A stretch of 64,000 nt of DNA from Victivallaceae bacterium (GCA_024405735.1 JAKSOF010000003.1:1-64000); one strand, 5' to 3'; positions 10,310 through 20,297 are shown, numbered from the stretch's first letter. Numbers and translations: made by a program. Notes: generated from the sequence alone by a model not told the origin.

Positions 10310-12139
10310 ATGGAAATCAGAAACATTGCGATCATCGCCCACGTCGACCACGGCAAGACGACGATGGTCGATCAGATCATGCGTCAAAGCAAACTTTTCC
10401 GCGACAACGAGGAAATGGTCGACTGCTTCCTCGACAGCAACGATTTGGAGCGCGAGCGCGGCATCACGATCCTCTCCAAAAACATCAGCGTCCAGTACAA
10501 AAACGTCAAGATCAACGTCATCGACACCCCGGGACACAGCGATTTCGGCGGACAGGTCGAGCGGGTCCTGAAACTTGCCGACGGAGTGCTTTTGCTCGTC
10601 GATTCCGCCGAGGGACCGATGCCGCAGACGCGCTTCGTGCTGGACAAGGCGCTCCGCCTCGGACTTCGCCCCGTCGTCGTCATCAACAAGATCGACAAGC
10701 CCGACGCCCGTCCCGATGCGGTGCAAAACAAGGTTTTCGACCTTTTCTGTGAACTCAATGCGAGCGACGAGCAACTTGATTTCCCGACGCTTTACGCTTC
10801 CGGCCGTGACGGCTGGGCGATCCGCAATCTCAACGATCCGCGCGAATCGATCACGCCGTTGCTCGACGCGATCCTCGAATACGTTCCCGCGCCCAAAGTG
10901 GTCGACGGCCCCGTCATCGCACAGGTCGCGACGCTGGATTATTCCAATTTCGTCGGACGCATCGGCATCGGCCGCGTCTACCGCGGCACGCTCGACCTCA
11001 AACGCCCGATGGTCATCATCAAACGCGACGGCAAGACGGAAAACGTCGCCATCAAACAGCTTTTCACCTTTGAGGGATTGGGCCGCAAGGAGGTTCAAAC
11101 CGTTCAGTGCGGCGACCTCTGCGCGATCGTCGGAGTGACCGACATCGACATTTCCGATACGATCTGCGATTTCGAGCATCCCGAGCCGATGCCGGCGATC
11201 GCGATCGACGAGCCGACGATCTCGATGACATTCCGCATCAACGATTCGCCCTTTTTCGGCAAAGAGGGCAAATACGTCGGAAGCCGTCAGTTGCGCGAGC
11301 GTCTTTACAAGGAGATCGAGCGCGACGTCGCGTTGCGGGTCGAAGATCTGCCAAGCGGCGACGCTTTCAAGGTTTCCGGGCGCGGCGTACTGCATCTTGC
11401 GATCCTGATCGAAACGATGCGCCGCGAAGGGTACGAACTTGCCGTCGCCAAGCCGCAGGTCATCTGCAAGGAGATCGACGGCGTCAAGCAGGAGCCGATC
11501 GAGCGGCTCTCCATCGACGTCCCCAACGATTACGCGGGAAAAATCATTGAACTTGTCGGTTTGCGCCGCGGCGAATTGATCCAGATGGAATCGCGCGGTT
11601 CGCGTCAGCTGGTCGAATTTTTCATTCCGACCCGCGGACTTATCGGTTTGCGGAGCCGCGCCTTGACCGCCAGTTGCGGCGAGGCGATCGTTTCGAGCAT
11701 CTACGATCACTACGAACCGATCAAAGGCACGATCCCCGCGCGTCAGAACGGCGTGATGGTCAGTATGGCGGGCGGCAAGGCGATCCCCTTCGCCGTCGAC
11801 GGCTTGCAGCAGCGCGGCGAATTTTTCATCGAGCCTGGGGTCGAATGTTATGAAGGGATGATCGTCGGCGAGCATTGCAAAGAGGGCGACCTCGTCGTCA
11901 ACGTCCAGCGCGCCAAGCAGTTGACCAATTTGCGCGCCGCGGGCAGCGACCGCAATATGAAAATCGCTCCGGCGCGGAAACTTTCGCTTGAACAGGCGCT
12001 CGAATACATCAACGACGACGAGTTGGTCGAAGTGACGCCCAAAAGCATCCGTCTGCGCAAACTTTATCTCACGGAATTGGAGCGTCGCCGCCGCCACGTC
12101 AAGGAAATGGCGGAGTTGTCCGCACAGGAAAACGCCTGA
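10310..12139 (+). CDS. typA: Translational GTPase TypA/BipA
   Basis: 609 residues from ATG 10310, the family's usual start ([18 protein letters not shown]). It is a ribosome-binding GTPase related to EF-G, involved in stress growth and 50S assembly. G1 AHVDHGKT, the switch I region [10 protein letters not shown]3 [10 protein letters not shown] and G4 NKIDKPDA are intact, and the C-terminal region ([29 protein letters not shown]) is characteristic. The ribosome binding site is weak. A small membrane-protein gene follows after one base and is probably co-transcribed, then purE. Confidence 0.97.
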   Translation: MEIRNIAIIAHVDHGKTTMVDQIMRQSKLFRDNEEMVDCFLDSNDLERERGITILSKNISVQYKNVKINVIDTPGHSDFGGQVERVLKLADGVLLLVDSAEGPMPQTRFVLDKALRLGLRPVVVINKIDKPDARPDAVQNKVFDLFCELNASDEQLDFPTLYASGRDGWAIRNLNDPRESITPLLDAILEYVPAPKVVDGPVIAQVATLDYSNFVGRIGIGRVYRGTLDLKRPMVIIKRDGKTENVAIKQLFTFEGLGRKEVQTVQCGDLCAIVGVTDIDISDTICDFEHPEPMPAIAIDEPTISMTFRINDSPFFGKEGKYVGSRQLRERLYKEIERDVALRVEDLPSGDAFKVSGRGVLHLAILIETMRREGYELAVAKPQVICKEIDGVKQEPIERLSIDVPNDYAGKIIELVGLRRGELIQMESRGSRQLVEFFIPTRGLIGLRSRALTASCGEAIVSSIYDHYEPIKGTIPARQNGVMVSMAGGKAIPFAVDGLQQRGEFFIEPGVECYEGMIVGEHCKEGDLVVNVQRAKQLTNLRAAGSDRNMKIAPARKLSLEQALEYINDDELVEVTPKSIRLRKLYLTELERRRRHVKEMAELSAQENA

Positions 12140-12140
12140 T

Positions 12141-12371
12141 ATGTTGCTTTTGCAGTACCTCATCCTCGCTTTGAGTTTAACGCTCATCGTCAAACTGGCG
12201 ATGGCGCTCAAACGCAAACCGTGGGTCTGGTCGCTGTTGCTTGTCGCATTGGTCATCGCCGCCGAAAACGTATTGCGGGACATCATCCCCGGCGCGCTGG
12301 CGACGCTTGCCGGAGCGGCGTTGGCGTTTTTGTTGCTTTATCTGGTAAAATTCACCCCGATACGATTTTAG
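12141..12371 (+). CDS. Small hydrophobic membrane protein, unknown
   Basis: 76 residues made almost wholly of three hydrophobic stretches (about 2-19, 28-44 and 50-69) with short basic loops. It begins one base after the typA stop without its own clear ribosome binding site, so it relies on translational coupling. I do not recognise a family. An inner-membrane location is evident; the function is not. It precedes purE by 18 bases. Confidence 0.6.
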   Translation: MLLLQYLILALSLTLIVKLAMALKRKPWVWSLLLVALVIAAENVLRDIIPGALATLAGAALAFLLLYLVKFTPIRF

Positions 12372-12389
12372 AGCAAAGGAGATTCTACT

Positions 12390-12887
12390 ATGAGCGTAGC
12401 CGTCATTCTCGGCAGTAAAAGCGACCTCGACGTCGTTCGCGGCGCTTTTGACACGTTAAAGGAATTCGGCGTCCCCTACGTGGCGCGTGTACTTTCGGCG
12501 CACCGCACCCCGGAAGAAGCCGCGAAATTCGCCGCTTCGGCGCGTCAGGAGGGGATCGACGTCATCATCTGCGCCGCCGGAATGGCGGCGCATCTCGGCG
12601 GCGTGGTCGCCGCGCATACGACGCTTCCCGTCATCGGGATCCCCGTGCCGAGCGCGCCCTTCAACGCATTGGATTCGTTGCTCGCGACCGTCCAGATGCC
12701 TCCCGGGGTGCCGGTCGGCGCGGTCACTTGCGGCAAGGCGGGCGGCAAAAACGCCGCGCTTTACGCGATCGAAATGCTCGCGATCAAAGACGCGGCGCTC
12801 GCTTCCAAACTGGAAAAATTCCGCAGGGAGCAGCGCGACAAGGTGTTGCAAGCCGATGCGGAACTTGCCGCCGAACTGGAAAAATAA
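12390..12887 (+). CDS. purE: N5-carboxyaminoimidazole ribonucleotide mutase
   Basis: 165 residues, normal for bacterial PurE; ATG after AAAGGAG. It moves the carboxylate of N5-CAIR to give CAIR in purine synthesis. Hallmarks are GSKSDLD at the N-terminus, SAHRTPE (about 37-43), the [24 protein letters not shown] core and the [14 protein letters not shown] segment. The histidine in SAHRTPE is the active-site residue of the family. No purK is next to it. Downstream are marC and plsY in the same direction. Confidence 0.95.
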   Translation: MSVAVILGSKSDLDVVRGAFDTLKEFGVPYVARVLSAHRTPEEAAKFAASARQEGIDVIICAAGMAAHLGGVVAAHTTLPVIGIPVPSAPFNALDSLLATVQMPPGVPVGAVTCGKAGGKNAALYAIEMLAIKDAALASKLEKFRREQRDKVLQADAELAAELEK

Positions 12888-12911
12888 TTCCGTCAGCCGG
12901 AGAAACCTGAA

Positions 12912-13532
12912 ATGTCGTTTCCAACTCCCGTGGAATGGATCGGACTGATCGTCCGGATTACGTTGCTGTTGACGCCCTTTTTTGTTTTTTCCGTTTTTCT
13001 CTCGCTTGCCGCCGAGGAGCATCTCGATGCGAAACTTCAGCGCAAACTTGCGCACCGCACCGCGTTTGCGGTGATGATAAGTTGCATCGTGCTCTATCTT
13101 TTCGGCAACTGGATTTTTCAATATCTCGGCATCACGATCGACGCTTTCCGCATCGGGGCGGGACTGGTGCTGTTGCTCAACGGGATCGACCTCGTGCGTG
13201 CCAAAGGCATTCCTCCGGGGCGCGACATTTCCGGCTCCGGCGACCCCTCGGTCGTGCCGCTGGCGATCCCCTATACCGTAGGGCCCGGCACCATCGGCAC
13301 GCTGATCGTGATGGGCGCCGCCGATCAGGGAGCGGGGAACCGTATCGCCGCCGTCGTCGCGATCGTCTGCGCGACATTTTTCCTCGGCGTCGTCCTCCAC
13401 TTCGCCGACGCCCTGGAGCGTGTGCTGAAAGCGCGCGGGAGCAGTATTTTGAGCAAATTGACGGGGATGTACATCGTTGCACTCGCCGCACAGATCATCT
13501 TTGCCGGAGTGCGCAATTTAATTTTTGGTTAA
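12912..13532 (+). CDS. MarC family inner-membrane protein
   Basis: 206 residues with about six hydrophobic segments, as in the MarC/UPF0056 family. Family features are the N-terminal TPFFVFSVFLSL helix, the conserved loop with DPSVVPLAIPYTVGPGTIGT, and a C-terminal LTGMYIVALAAQIIFAG helix. MarC proteins are multi-pass membrane proteins of unknown transport role. The start has GGAGAAACCTGAA ahead. It lies 24 bases after purE and 10 before plsY and is probably in one operon. Confidence 0.9.
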   Translation: MSFPTPVEWIGLIVRITLLLTPFFVFSVFLSLAAEEHLDAKLQRKLAHRTAFAVMISCIVLYLFGNWIFQYLGITIDAFRIGAGLVLLLNGIDLVRAKGIPPGRDISGSGDPSVVPLAIPYTVGPGTIGTLIVMGAADQGAGNRIAAVVAIVCATFFLGVVLHFADALERVLKARGSSILSKLTGMYIVALAAQIIFAGVRNLIFG

Positions 13533-13542
13533 GGAGATTTTT

Positions 13543-14175
13543 ATGACGGTCCTGAAATATCTTTGTCCGCTGGTCATCGCCTATCTGGCGGGAGCGATCC
13601 CTTTCGGTCTTCTGATCGGTTTCTACAACGGCGTTGACATTCGCAATTTCGGCTCCGGCAACATCGGCGCGACCAACGTGACGCGCTGTTGCGGACCGTT
13701 GCTCGGAAAAGTCTGCTTCGGTTGCGATTTCCTCAAAGGATTTCTGCCGACCTGGATCACGTTGCTCTTTTTTCCCGACTGTCCGCTCGTCGTCCTCGGC
13801 GCCGCCGCCTGTACGGTACTGGGACATATGTTCCCCTGCTATCTGAAGTTCAAGGGCGGCAAAGGCGTTTCGACCGCCGGGGGCGCGATGCTTGCCGTCG
13901 CTCCGGTCGCGGTTCTGACGGCGGGGATCTTGTGGGTGATCTTTTTCCTCTGGACGCGTTACGTTTCCGTCGCCAGCATCATCGCCGCACTGGCGATCAT
14001 TGCGGTGGTCTGGGCGGGGCGGCTCGGGGATCTCAGTTATTTCAGCGCGACGGCGAAAAGTTTGCCGACGGTGATTTTCTGCACGGTGCTCGGACTCCTT
14101 GCCATCGCGCGCCACAAGGAGAATATCGTCCGGCTCATCCACGGCACGGAAAACCGTTTTGAACGCAAAAAATAA
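13543..14175 (+). CDS. plsY: Acyl-phosphate:glycerol-3-phosphate acyltransferase
   Basis: 210 residues from ATG 13543 (AAGGAG ahead). An upstream in-frame TTG at 13525 is rejected because it overlaps marC and adds non-family residues. PlsY makes lysophosphatidate from acyl-phosphate and glycerol 3-phosphate in the inner membrane. The three family loops are present: GAIPFG, then SGNIGATNVTR (about 33-43), the KGG-type FKGGKGVST, and the late ARHKENIVRLIHGTENR. Five hydrophobic helices are seen. It is followed closely by nadE. Confidence 0.95.
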   Translation: MTVLKYLCPLVIAYLAGAIPFGLLIGFYNGVDIRNFGSGNIGATNVTRCCGPLLGKVCFGCDFLKGFLPTWITLLFFPDCPLVVLGAAACTVLGHMFPCYLKFKGGKGVSTAGGAMLAVAPVAVLTAGILWVIFFLWTRYVSVASIIAALAIIAVVWAGRLGDLSYFSATAKSLPTVIFCTVLGLLAIARHKENIVRLIHGTENRFERKK

Positions 14176-14194
14176 TTCCGGAAAGAGGCGTCGT

Positions 14195-15907
14195 ATGCAT
14201 CAATTTTACCGTATTGCGGCAGTTTCTCCCGCCGCCGCGCCGGGGGATCTCGCCGGAAATCTGAAATCGCTCAAAGCGTGCTATCTCGAAGCCGCCCGCA
14301 AAGGCGCGGCGATCGTCGTTTTTCCCGGATTTGCCACGACGGGCGATGATTGCGGCAGTATGATGCGCCGCCGGGATTTCCTCGCGCGCTGCCGGGAAAC
14401 GACCGGGGAATTCGCATCTTCAACGCAGGAAACAATCGCCGTTTTCGGCACGGTCGACGAAGTGAATGGCAAAGCCGTTCCCGTTACCGCCGTCGCGCGG
14501 CGCGGTGCGCTTCTGGCGCAAATCCCGGCGGATACGGTCGCGGAATTTGCGGTCCATGACGATTTTACCTTTGCCGTCGCTTCGGGAGAAAAAATTCCCT
14601 GCGGCAGCGATGCCGATCTTTTGCTTCTTTGCGGCGCCGAGGCGTTTGCCGCCGGAGCGCGCGCCGCGCGCGAAACGCAGTTGGCGGGATTTTCCGCTTC
14701 GGCGCATCAGGCGATCGCCTTTGCCAATGCCGGAAGCGGCATTTCGACGACCGATCACGTCGGCGATGCCGACGCGGTGATCGCCGTTGACGGCAAAATA
14801 CTGAAACGCGCGACCCCCTTTGCCGAAAACGAAATGATTTTTGCCGACGTCGATTTCGGCAGGATCGGTTTCCGCCGCGAAAAAGCGGCGAAAAACATGG
14901 AACTCGTTAAACTCGATGGAGTTCCGGAATCCCCGACGCTTGAATACGCGGCGCTTTCCCGCGATCCATTTCTCGATGAAGCGGGCAAAGATCTCCCGCT
15001 TATCGTCCCCGGCGCGGCTTGCGCACTGGCGCGCCGCATCCGTCAGATCCGCGCCCGGAGCCTCGTGCTCGGCGTTTCCGGCGGGCTTGATTCGACGCTG
15101 GCGCTGATCGTCTGCGCGTATGCCTGCGACATTTTGCAGATCCCGCGCGAAAACGTGCGCGCCTTGACGTTGCCGGGATTCGGCACGACGGGACGCACCA
15201 ATGCCAACGCCAAGAAACTTTGCCGCGAACTCGGCGTAAGCCTTGATGAGATCGATATTTCCGAAGCTTGCCGGCTCCACCTTGCCGCGATCGGTCACGA
15301 CGGCAAAACGACTGATGCCGCCTATGAAAACAGTCAGGCGAGGGAGAGAACGCAGATCCTGATGGATTACGCCAATTTGACCGGAGGCATCGTCATCGGC
15401 ACCGGAGATCTCTCGGAACTCGCGCTCGGCTGGTGCACTTACAACGGCGACCAGATGTCGATGTACAGCGTCAACGCGACGCTCCCCAAAACGCTGATGC
15501 GCCACATCCTCGCCGCCGAAGCGGAAAAAGCCTCCCCCGCTCTCGCCGAAGCCATCCGGGACGTGCTCGATACGCCCGTCAGCCCCGAATTGCTGCCGCA
15601 AAAAAATGACGACGGCAATTCCTCTCAACAGACGGAAAGCATTTTGGGTCCGTACGAATTGCACGACTTTTTCCTCTATCACTATATTTCAAGCGGCGCC
15701 GATGAGAAAAAACTTCTTTTTCTCGCGCAAAATGCCTTCAAGGGAATTTTTGATGAAAGCACCGTCCGGCATACGCTTGAAAATTTCTTGCGGCGGCTTT
15801 TCAGTCAGCAATTCAAACGCAATCCCGCGCCGGACGGTCCGCAGTTGACGTCGGTGAGTCTGTCGCCGCGCGGCGGCTGGCATATTCCGAGCGATTTCGT
15901 GAAGTAA
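14195..15907 (+). CDS. nadE: NAD(+) synthetase with degenerate glutaminase domain
   Basis: 570 residues from ATG 14195, shorter than the roughly 680 of the long Mycobacterium-type NadE it resembles. It converts deamido-NAD to NAD. The C-terminal synthetase is intact: ATP pyrophosphatase loop GVSGGLDST (about 293-301), GTGDLSELALGW and the terminal QFKRNPAPDGP with LSPRGGWHIPSD. The N-terminal nitrilase-like half aligns over its first 55 residues, but the glutaminase triad is missing: FPEL has become FPGF (residues 43-46), the lysine of VPKSYLP is absent (IPADT, 110-114), and the ICED cysteine segment is gone (AVASGEKIP). It probably uses free ammonia. Confidence 0.9.
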   Translation: MHQFYRIAAVSPAAAPGDLAGNLKSLKACYLEAARKGAAIVVFPGFATTGDDCGSMMRRRDFLARCRETTGEFASSTQETIAVFGTVDEVNGKAVPVTAVARRGALLAQIPADTVAEFAVHDDFTFAVASGEKIPCGSDADLLLLCGAEAFAAGARAARETQLAGFSASAHQAIAFANAGSGISTTDHVGDADAVIAVDGKILKRATPFAENEMIFADVDFGRIGFRREKAAKNMELVKLDGVPESPTLEYAALSRDPFLDEAGKDLPLIVPGAACALARRIRQIRARSLVLGVSGGLDSTLALIVCAYACDILQIPRENVRALTLPGFGTTGRTNANAKKLCRELGVSLDEIDISEACRLHLAAIGHDGKTTDAAYENSQARERTQILMDYANLTGGIVIGTGDLSELALGWCTYNGDQMSMYSVNATLPKTLMRHILAAEAEKASPALAEAIRDVLDTPVSPELLPQKNDDGNSSQQTESILGPYELHDFFLYHYISSGADEKKLLFLAQNAFKGIFDESTVRHTLENFLRRLFSQQFKRNPAPDGPQLTSVSLSPRGGWHIPSDFVK

Positions 15908-15957
15908 CGGACGCCCCCCCTTGCCCGATGAAAGCAAGAGGAAGTGTATTCAGAAAC

Positions 15958-17109
15958 CTATTGCTTCCACATCACGGGAAACGTGCTGTGCAAAGGAGTT
16001 CCGGTCGGCACGTCAAGCGCTTCGTTATGGTCCACCAGTCCGGTGCGCCGCGAAAACGGCCAGAAGCAGAGGAATGCGCGTCCCACTAAATTCCGGCGCG
16101 GCACGGCGCCGAAAAAGCGGGAATCGCCGCTGAAGCGTGAGTTGTCGCCCAGCATGAAGTAGTGTTTTTCGGGAATGGTGTATTCATTTTTTCCGTAAAC
16201 GATCTGTCCGCCCATATCGGAATTATGTCCCTGATAACCGCCTTTGCCGGAATAAACCTTGGCAAAACGCGGATCCAGTTTCTGGACCGGTACGAATTCT
16301 TTCGCCCCTTTCGGACGCACGAAAAGCTGATCGTCCGCCAGTTTGACGGTATCTCCGGGCAGCGCGGCGAGCCGTTTGATGTAATAAGCGCCGCCGTTTT
16401 CGGAAAGGGGTCTTCCGTTGGAGTAGAGACCGTCCGTCGTGAAAACCATCACGTCGCCGCGTTGCGGTTCTCTCCAGTAAAGACTGAAACGTTCGACGAA
16501 AAGGTGGTCGCCGATGACGACGTCGCCGTCGGCAAGCGTCGTTCCGGCGGGATAGAAGCGCATCCCGTCCAAATCGGCGTAGTCCGCGACTTTGGCGACG
16601 TCGCCGGGAAGTTCATATTTTTCCCCGCCGATGGTAAAGGAAACGCGGTCGAAAAAGCCGGGATGATATTGGATTTCCGTCAGCATCCCGGGGGAGCGGG
16701 TCGTCGCTTTGGCTTCGCGCGCGCCAAAGAGCAGTGCTTTGAGAAATTTATTGCATTTGGGCAGATCGTTGCGGAAGTGAATGCCGTAAAGCGTCGGCTG
16801 CATGGAACTTGTCGGAATTCTGAAAGGCTGAAAAAAGAGTGCGCGCAAGCCGAAAGCGACCGCGCCGACGACCAGAAGAAGATCAAGCAGATTGCGCAAC
16901 GTCCCGTAATTGCCGTGCAACGGGAAATCCGCCATTTTGCGTCTGGCGACGGCGACGGCATCGCGCGGATCGGGGGAATTTTTCAATTCCGCAAGGATCG
17001 CGTCGAACTCTTGCTTTTCCTCTATGGCAAGCAAGTCGTCCTCGTCCTTGCGCAAAGCGGCAAGTTCGCGGTAGACTTTCTTTTGTTTTTTCCGGTCGAA
17101 ATAGCGCAT
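15958..17109 (-). CDS. lepB: Signal peptidase I
   Basis: 383 residues, longer than typical. It cleaves signal peptides at the periplasmic face of the inner membrane. After a charged, helical cytosolic N-terminus (about 1-75) comes one membrane helix (about 78-95), then IPTSSMQPTL with the catalytic serine, and the lysine box YYIKRLAALPGD. Box E appears as MLGDNSRFSGDSRFFGAVPRRNLVGRA. A large insertion (about 110-190) separates the serine and lysine boxes. ATG 17109 has GAAGAG nearby; a GTG at 17115 overlapping the previous stop (GTGA) is the alternative start. Confidence 0.93.
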   Translation of the reverse strand: MRYFDRKKQKKVYRELAALRKDEDDLLAIEEKQEFDAILAELKNSPDPRDAVAVARRKMADFPLHGNYGTLRNLLDLLLVVGAVAFGLRALFFQPFRIPTSSMQPTLYGIHFRNDLPKCNKFLKALLFGAREAKATTRSPGMLTEIQYHPGFFDRVSFTIGGEKYELPGDVAKVADYADLDGMRFYPAGTTLADGDVVIGDHLFVERFSLYWREPQRGDVMVFTTDGLYSNGRPLSENGGAYYIKRLAALPGDTVKLADDQLFVRPKGAKEFVPVQKLDPRFAKVYSGKGGYQGHNSDMGGQIVYGKNEYTIPEKHYFMLGDNSRFSGDSRFFGAVPRRNLVGRAFLCFWPFSRRTGLVDHNEALDVPTGTPLHSTFPVMWKQ

Positions 17110-17111
17110 TT

Positions 17112-18302
17112 TCACTCTTCGTCGTTTTGGTAGGTCTTAAGTTTTGAATGCTGAAAACGCCGGATGAGTTTAAAGGTCGGATAAGGTCCCTTGTTGACGA
17201 CGGCGGTTTTGACGTACATCGTGCGGTCGATGTCGCCGTGCGGCAGCATCGTGTAGATCGCCGCCACGCCGAAATAGTTGATGAATCGTTGCCAGTTTTC
17301 CTCGAAATCGCCGATGGTATAGGCGCCGTTGAGTGCGATCGCGAGCATTTTAGTGGCGTCAAAGGTCTGGGTTTCGCACGCGCCCGGCTCGTAATTGTAC
17401 TTCGCAAGAAAATCGTCACGGAACTTTTTCGCCTCGAAAATCGGATTGTTGCCGGAGAAAAACGAAATAAAAACGCAATCCCCCAGTTTTTCAAAATGAT
17501 CAAGTTCGTCGAGGAGATCGGCATCGTCCCAACTGTCGGGACCGCAGATGATCCCCCCGAAACCGAGATTCCGCAAAGTCTTGATGATTTTGGCGCTGCG
17601 CCGTCCGGGGGCGGGGACCATGATCGCCTGCGGATTACCGGCAAGCAGTTTCTTGATCGCATCGGCATAGTCGTCGCCGTGATATTCGACGGAATCAATC
17701 ACGCCGCCGCCGAGATCGCGGAAAGCCTCGGTGACGGCGCGCGCGGTGTTGCGTTCATACTCGGCATCCGGAGCCAGGTCGACCATCACGCTGATGCGCA
17801 AAAGCTGACGCCAGTACCAGAGGTATCCGGCGATCGCTTCCGCCTGCTGGGTGTCGGTGTAGACGTTGCGGAAAATAAAGGGATTCGCCCCCAGCTGGTC
17901 GTCGGCGGTCGAGAGCGGAATGACCGTCGGCAGTCTGGCGGCTCCTGCGGCATCGAGGAGCGAACCGACTTCACTGGTATTGTATCCGGCGATCAGACCG
18001 ACGGCGCCCCGGTTGACGGCATCCTGTACGGGATCGCTGACTTTGGTGCTGTCGATGACGAGCAATTCCACCGGGCGGCCGTTGATGCCGCGCCCGTGAT
18101 TGAATTCATCGGCCGCCATTTCCGCGCCGCGCACCATCTGCTGACCGTAAACGGCGTTGACGCCGTCAAGCGGCGTGATAATGGCGAGAGGGACCGCTCT
18201 GCGGGTTTTTTCTTCCGGATTGATCCGCAACGGCAAACCGGTATGGCAACCGGAAAAAGTCAGCGCCGTCAGTGCAATCAGCGAAAAAAGCCAATGTTTC
18301 AT
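17112..18302 (-). CDS. Periplasmic-binding lipoprotein, branched-chain amino acid type
   Basis: 396 residues from ATG 18302 (GGAGGCTCCCG ahead). Residues 1-18 are a lipoprotein signal with lipobox FSGC. The mature part follows the type I periplasmic-binding fold of LivJ/LivK-like receptors: an AIITPLDGVNAVYGQQMVRGAEMAADEFN opening split by linker residues, a RPVELLVIDST segment, then IAGYNTSEV and LPTVIPLSTADDQLG, with the second lobe around VGFGGI-type FGGIICGPDSWDD. No permease or ATPase genes are adjacent, so it may be an orphan receptor or sensory lipoprotein. It precedes lepB with an overlapping junction. Confidence 0.82.
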   Translation of the reverse strand: MKHWLFSLIALTALTFSGCHTGLPLRINPEEKTRRAVPLAIITPLDGVNAVYGQQMVRGAEMAADEFNHGRGINGRPVELLVIDSTKVSDPVQDAVNRGAVGLIAGYNTSEVGSLLDAAGAARLPTVIPLSTADDQLGANPFIFRNVYTDTQQAEAIAGYLWYWRQLLRISVMVDLAPDAEYERNTARAVTEAFRDLGGGVIDSVEYHGDDYADAIKKLLAGNPQAIMVPAPGRRSAKIIKTLRNLGFGGIICGPDSWDDADLLDELDHFEKLGDCVFISFFSGNNPIFEAKKFRDDFLAKYNYEPGACETQTFDATKMLAIALNGAYTIGDFEENWQRFINYFGVAAIYTMLPHGDIDRTMYVKTAVVNKGPYPTFKLIRRFQHSKLKTYQNDEE

Positions 18303-18321
18303 CGGGAGCCTCCGTTTTTCA

Positions 18322-19035
18322 TCAGCTGACGATCGTACCGGCTTCGGGATCGCCCGCAATGACGCGCAGGATCGCATCTTTTCCCGCGAAATCGAAAACG
18401 ACGATCGGCAGATCGTTGTCGCGGCAAAGCGAAAACGCGGCGGCATCCATCACGCGCAGTTTTTTGTCGAGTGCTTCGTCAAAGGAAAGTTGCGCATAAC
18501 GCACGGCATTGGGGTCGCGCATCGGATCGGCGGAGTAGACTCCGTCGACTTTGGTCGCCTTGAGAACGGCGTCGCAGTCGGTTTCGAGTGCGCTGATGAC
18601 GGCGGCGGTGTCGGTGGTGAAGTACGGCTTGCCGGTGCCTCCGGCGAAAATGACGATTTTTCCCGCTTCGAGCGCCCGGATGGCGTTGTCGCGGTTGAAG
18701 CGGCTGACGACACCGGCGATCTCAAAGGAGGACTGCAGAAGGACTTCCTGTCCCGCCGCGTTGAAGTATTCCTTGAGCGCGAGCGCATTCATCACGGTGG
18801 CGAGCATTCCCATCTGGTCGGCGTTGACGCGCTCCATCCCTTCATTGGCGCCGGCGACGCCGCGCCAGAGATTTCCGGCGCCGACGACGATGGCGACTTC
18901 GATGCCCTCGTCCAGCACCTGCTTGACCTTGGCAACGACGTTGCGGATCGCTTCCGCCTGATAGCCGTGCTCCTGATTTCCTTTGAGGGCTTCACCGCTG
19001 AGTTTCAGCAAGATCCGGGAAAATTTGTACTTCAT
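18322..19035 (-). CDS. pyrH: UMP kinase
   Basis: 237 residues, the standard length. It phosphorylates UMP to UDP in the cytosol. Hallmarks are the N-terminal RILLKLSGEAL, GAGNLWRG, the D-Q-M-G-M-LATVMNALAL helix, the TGKPYFTTDTAA loop, and KVDGVYSADP. The ATG has AAAGGTCGAG ahead. The usual tsf or frr neighbours are absent; upstream in the same direction lies an aminotransferase gene and downstream a binding lipoprotein. Confidence 0.96.
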   Translation of the reverse strand: MKYKFSRILLKLSGEALKGNQEHGYQAEAIRNVVAKVKQVLDEGIEVAIVVGAGNLWRGVAGANEGMERVNADQMGMLATVMNALALKEYFNAAGQEVLLQSSFEIAGVVSRFNRDNAIRALEAGKIVIFAGGTGKPYFTTDTAAVISALETDCDAVLKATKVDGVYSADPMRDPNAVRYAQLSFDEALDKKLRVMDAAAFSLCRDNDLPIVVFDFAGKDAILRVIAGDPEAGTIVS

Positions 19036-19085
19036 CGCTCGACCTTTCTATTGTAAAATCGCCGTTTCCGATTGCATTTTTGGTT

Positions 19086-20285
19086 TTATTTGAATTTTCG
19101 CGCGGCGGCGGCGAAACCCGCAGCCGAGTTGACGATCACTTTTTCATCCACGCAAAAGGCGATCCGGATATATCCCGGCACGCCGAATCCTCTCCCCGGA
19201 ACGACGAGGACGCGTTCGGCAAAAAGCGCGTCGACGAATTCACGTTCGTCCGGGACGGGACTCTTGGCGAAAAAGTAAAACGCGCCGCGCGGCATCGTGA
19301 ATCCGATCCCCGCGTCCGTCAGGACTTTTGCCATCGCCGCGCGGCGGCGGCGGTAAACGTCAAGATCCACCTGCGCGTCAAGGCATTCGAGCAGAATTTG
19401 CTGACCGAGCGCGGGCGCGTTGACGAATCCCTGAATGCGGTTGCAGAGGATCAGCGCGCTCATCACCTTGGCGGCGTCGCCGATTTTGGGCGAAAGCGCA
19501 ACGTAGCCGAGCCGCTCTCCGGCAAGCGAAAGATTTTTGCTGAAACTGCCGATCACGACGGCGTTTTGAAAGAGTTCAAAGACCGGCGCGATCTCCGCGC
19601 CGTCGAAATTCAAAAAGCGGTAGGGTTCGTCCGAAACAAGGTAGATCGTCCTGCCGAAACGCCGTTGCATTTTGTCGATCAAAGAAGCGAGTTGCGTCAA
19701 TTCCTCCCGGGTGTAGATGCGCCCCGTCGGGTTGTTGGGAGAGTTGATGATGACGGCGCGGGTCTTTGCCGTGAAAGCCTTTTCCAGCGCATCGAAATCA
19801 AGCTCAAACGTGAAATCTTTCGTCGGGACGGGCACGAGTTTGCCGCCGAAATTTGCCGCGTAAAAGTTGTATTCGACAAAGTAGGGCGCGGGCACGACGA
19901 CTTCGTCCCCGGCGGAAAGCACCGCGTGAAAGAAAACGTTGATGCCGCCCGCGGCGCCGCAGGTCAAAAGCAAATGCTCCTGAGTCAACGCCGCGCATTT
20001 CTGCTCGGCGGCGACTTTTCCGGCAAGCGCACTGCGCAACGCGGGATACCCGGCGTTGGGCATATAGCCGATCGCAAATTCCTCCCCGGCGCGCGCGGCG
20101 CATTTTTCCAACGCCTTTTTCACTTCCGGCGGCGGCGGCAGATCCGGATTGCCCAGACTGAAATCGTAGACGTTGTCGGCGCCGTAACGCTTTTTCAACT
20201 CGATCCCCGCCTCGAACATCCGGCGGATCATCGAACCGCCGCCAATGTAATTTGCGATCGTCGGATTAAGCAAATCGTCAGCCAC
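19086..20285 (-). CDS. Class I/II PLP-dependent aminotransferase
   Basis: 399 residues, GTG start with AAGGAGA ahead. It belongs to the aspartate aminotransferase fold family, subgroup unresolved. Features are the FSLGNPDLPPP segment, GYMPNAGYPALR, the PAPYFVEY strand, the INSPNNPTGRIY motif (about 190-201), and the PLP lysine in GSFSKNLSLAGERLGY, plus GFGVPGYIRIAF near the end. The substrate cannot be told from motifs. It lies 12 bases after serS, so it is probably in one operon with glyA and serS, all linked to amino acid metabolism. Confidence 0.88.
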   Translation of the reverse strand: MADDLLNPTIANYIGGGSMIRRMFEAGIELKKRYGADNVYDFSLGNPDLPPPPEVKKALEKCAARAGEEFAIGYMPNAGYPALRSALAGKVAAEQKCAALTQEHLLLTCGAAGGINVFFHAVLSAGDEVVVPAPYFVEYNFYAANFGGKLVPVPTKDFTFELDFDALEKAFTAKTRAVIINSPNNPTGRIYTREELTQLASLIDKMQRRFGRTIYLVSDEPYRFLNFDGAEIAPVFELFQNAVVIGSFSKNLSLAGERLGYVALSPKIGDAAKVMSALILCNRIQGFVNAPALGQQILLECLDAQVDLDVYRRRRAAMAKVLTDAGIGFTMPRGAFYFFAKSPVPDEREFVDALFAERVLVVPGRGFGVPGYIRIAFCVDEKVIVNSAAGFAAAARKFK

Positions 20286-20297
20286 GACTCTTTCTCC

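Noticed and set aside
10259-12286. A 675-codon minus-strand frame
   Set aside because: It is the shadow of typA, which is unambiguous.
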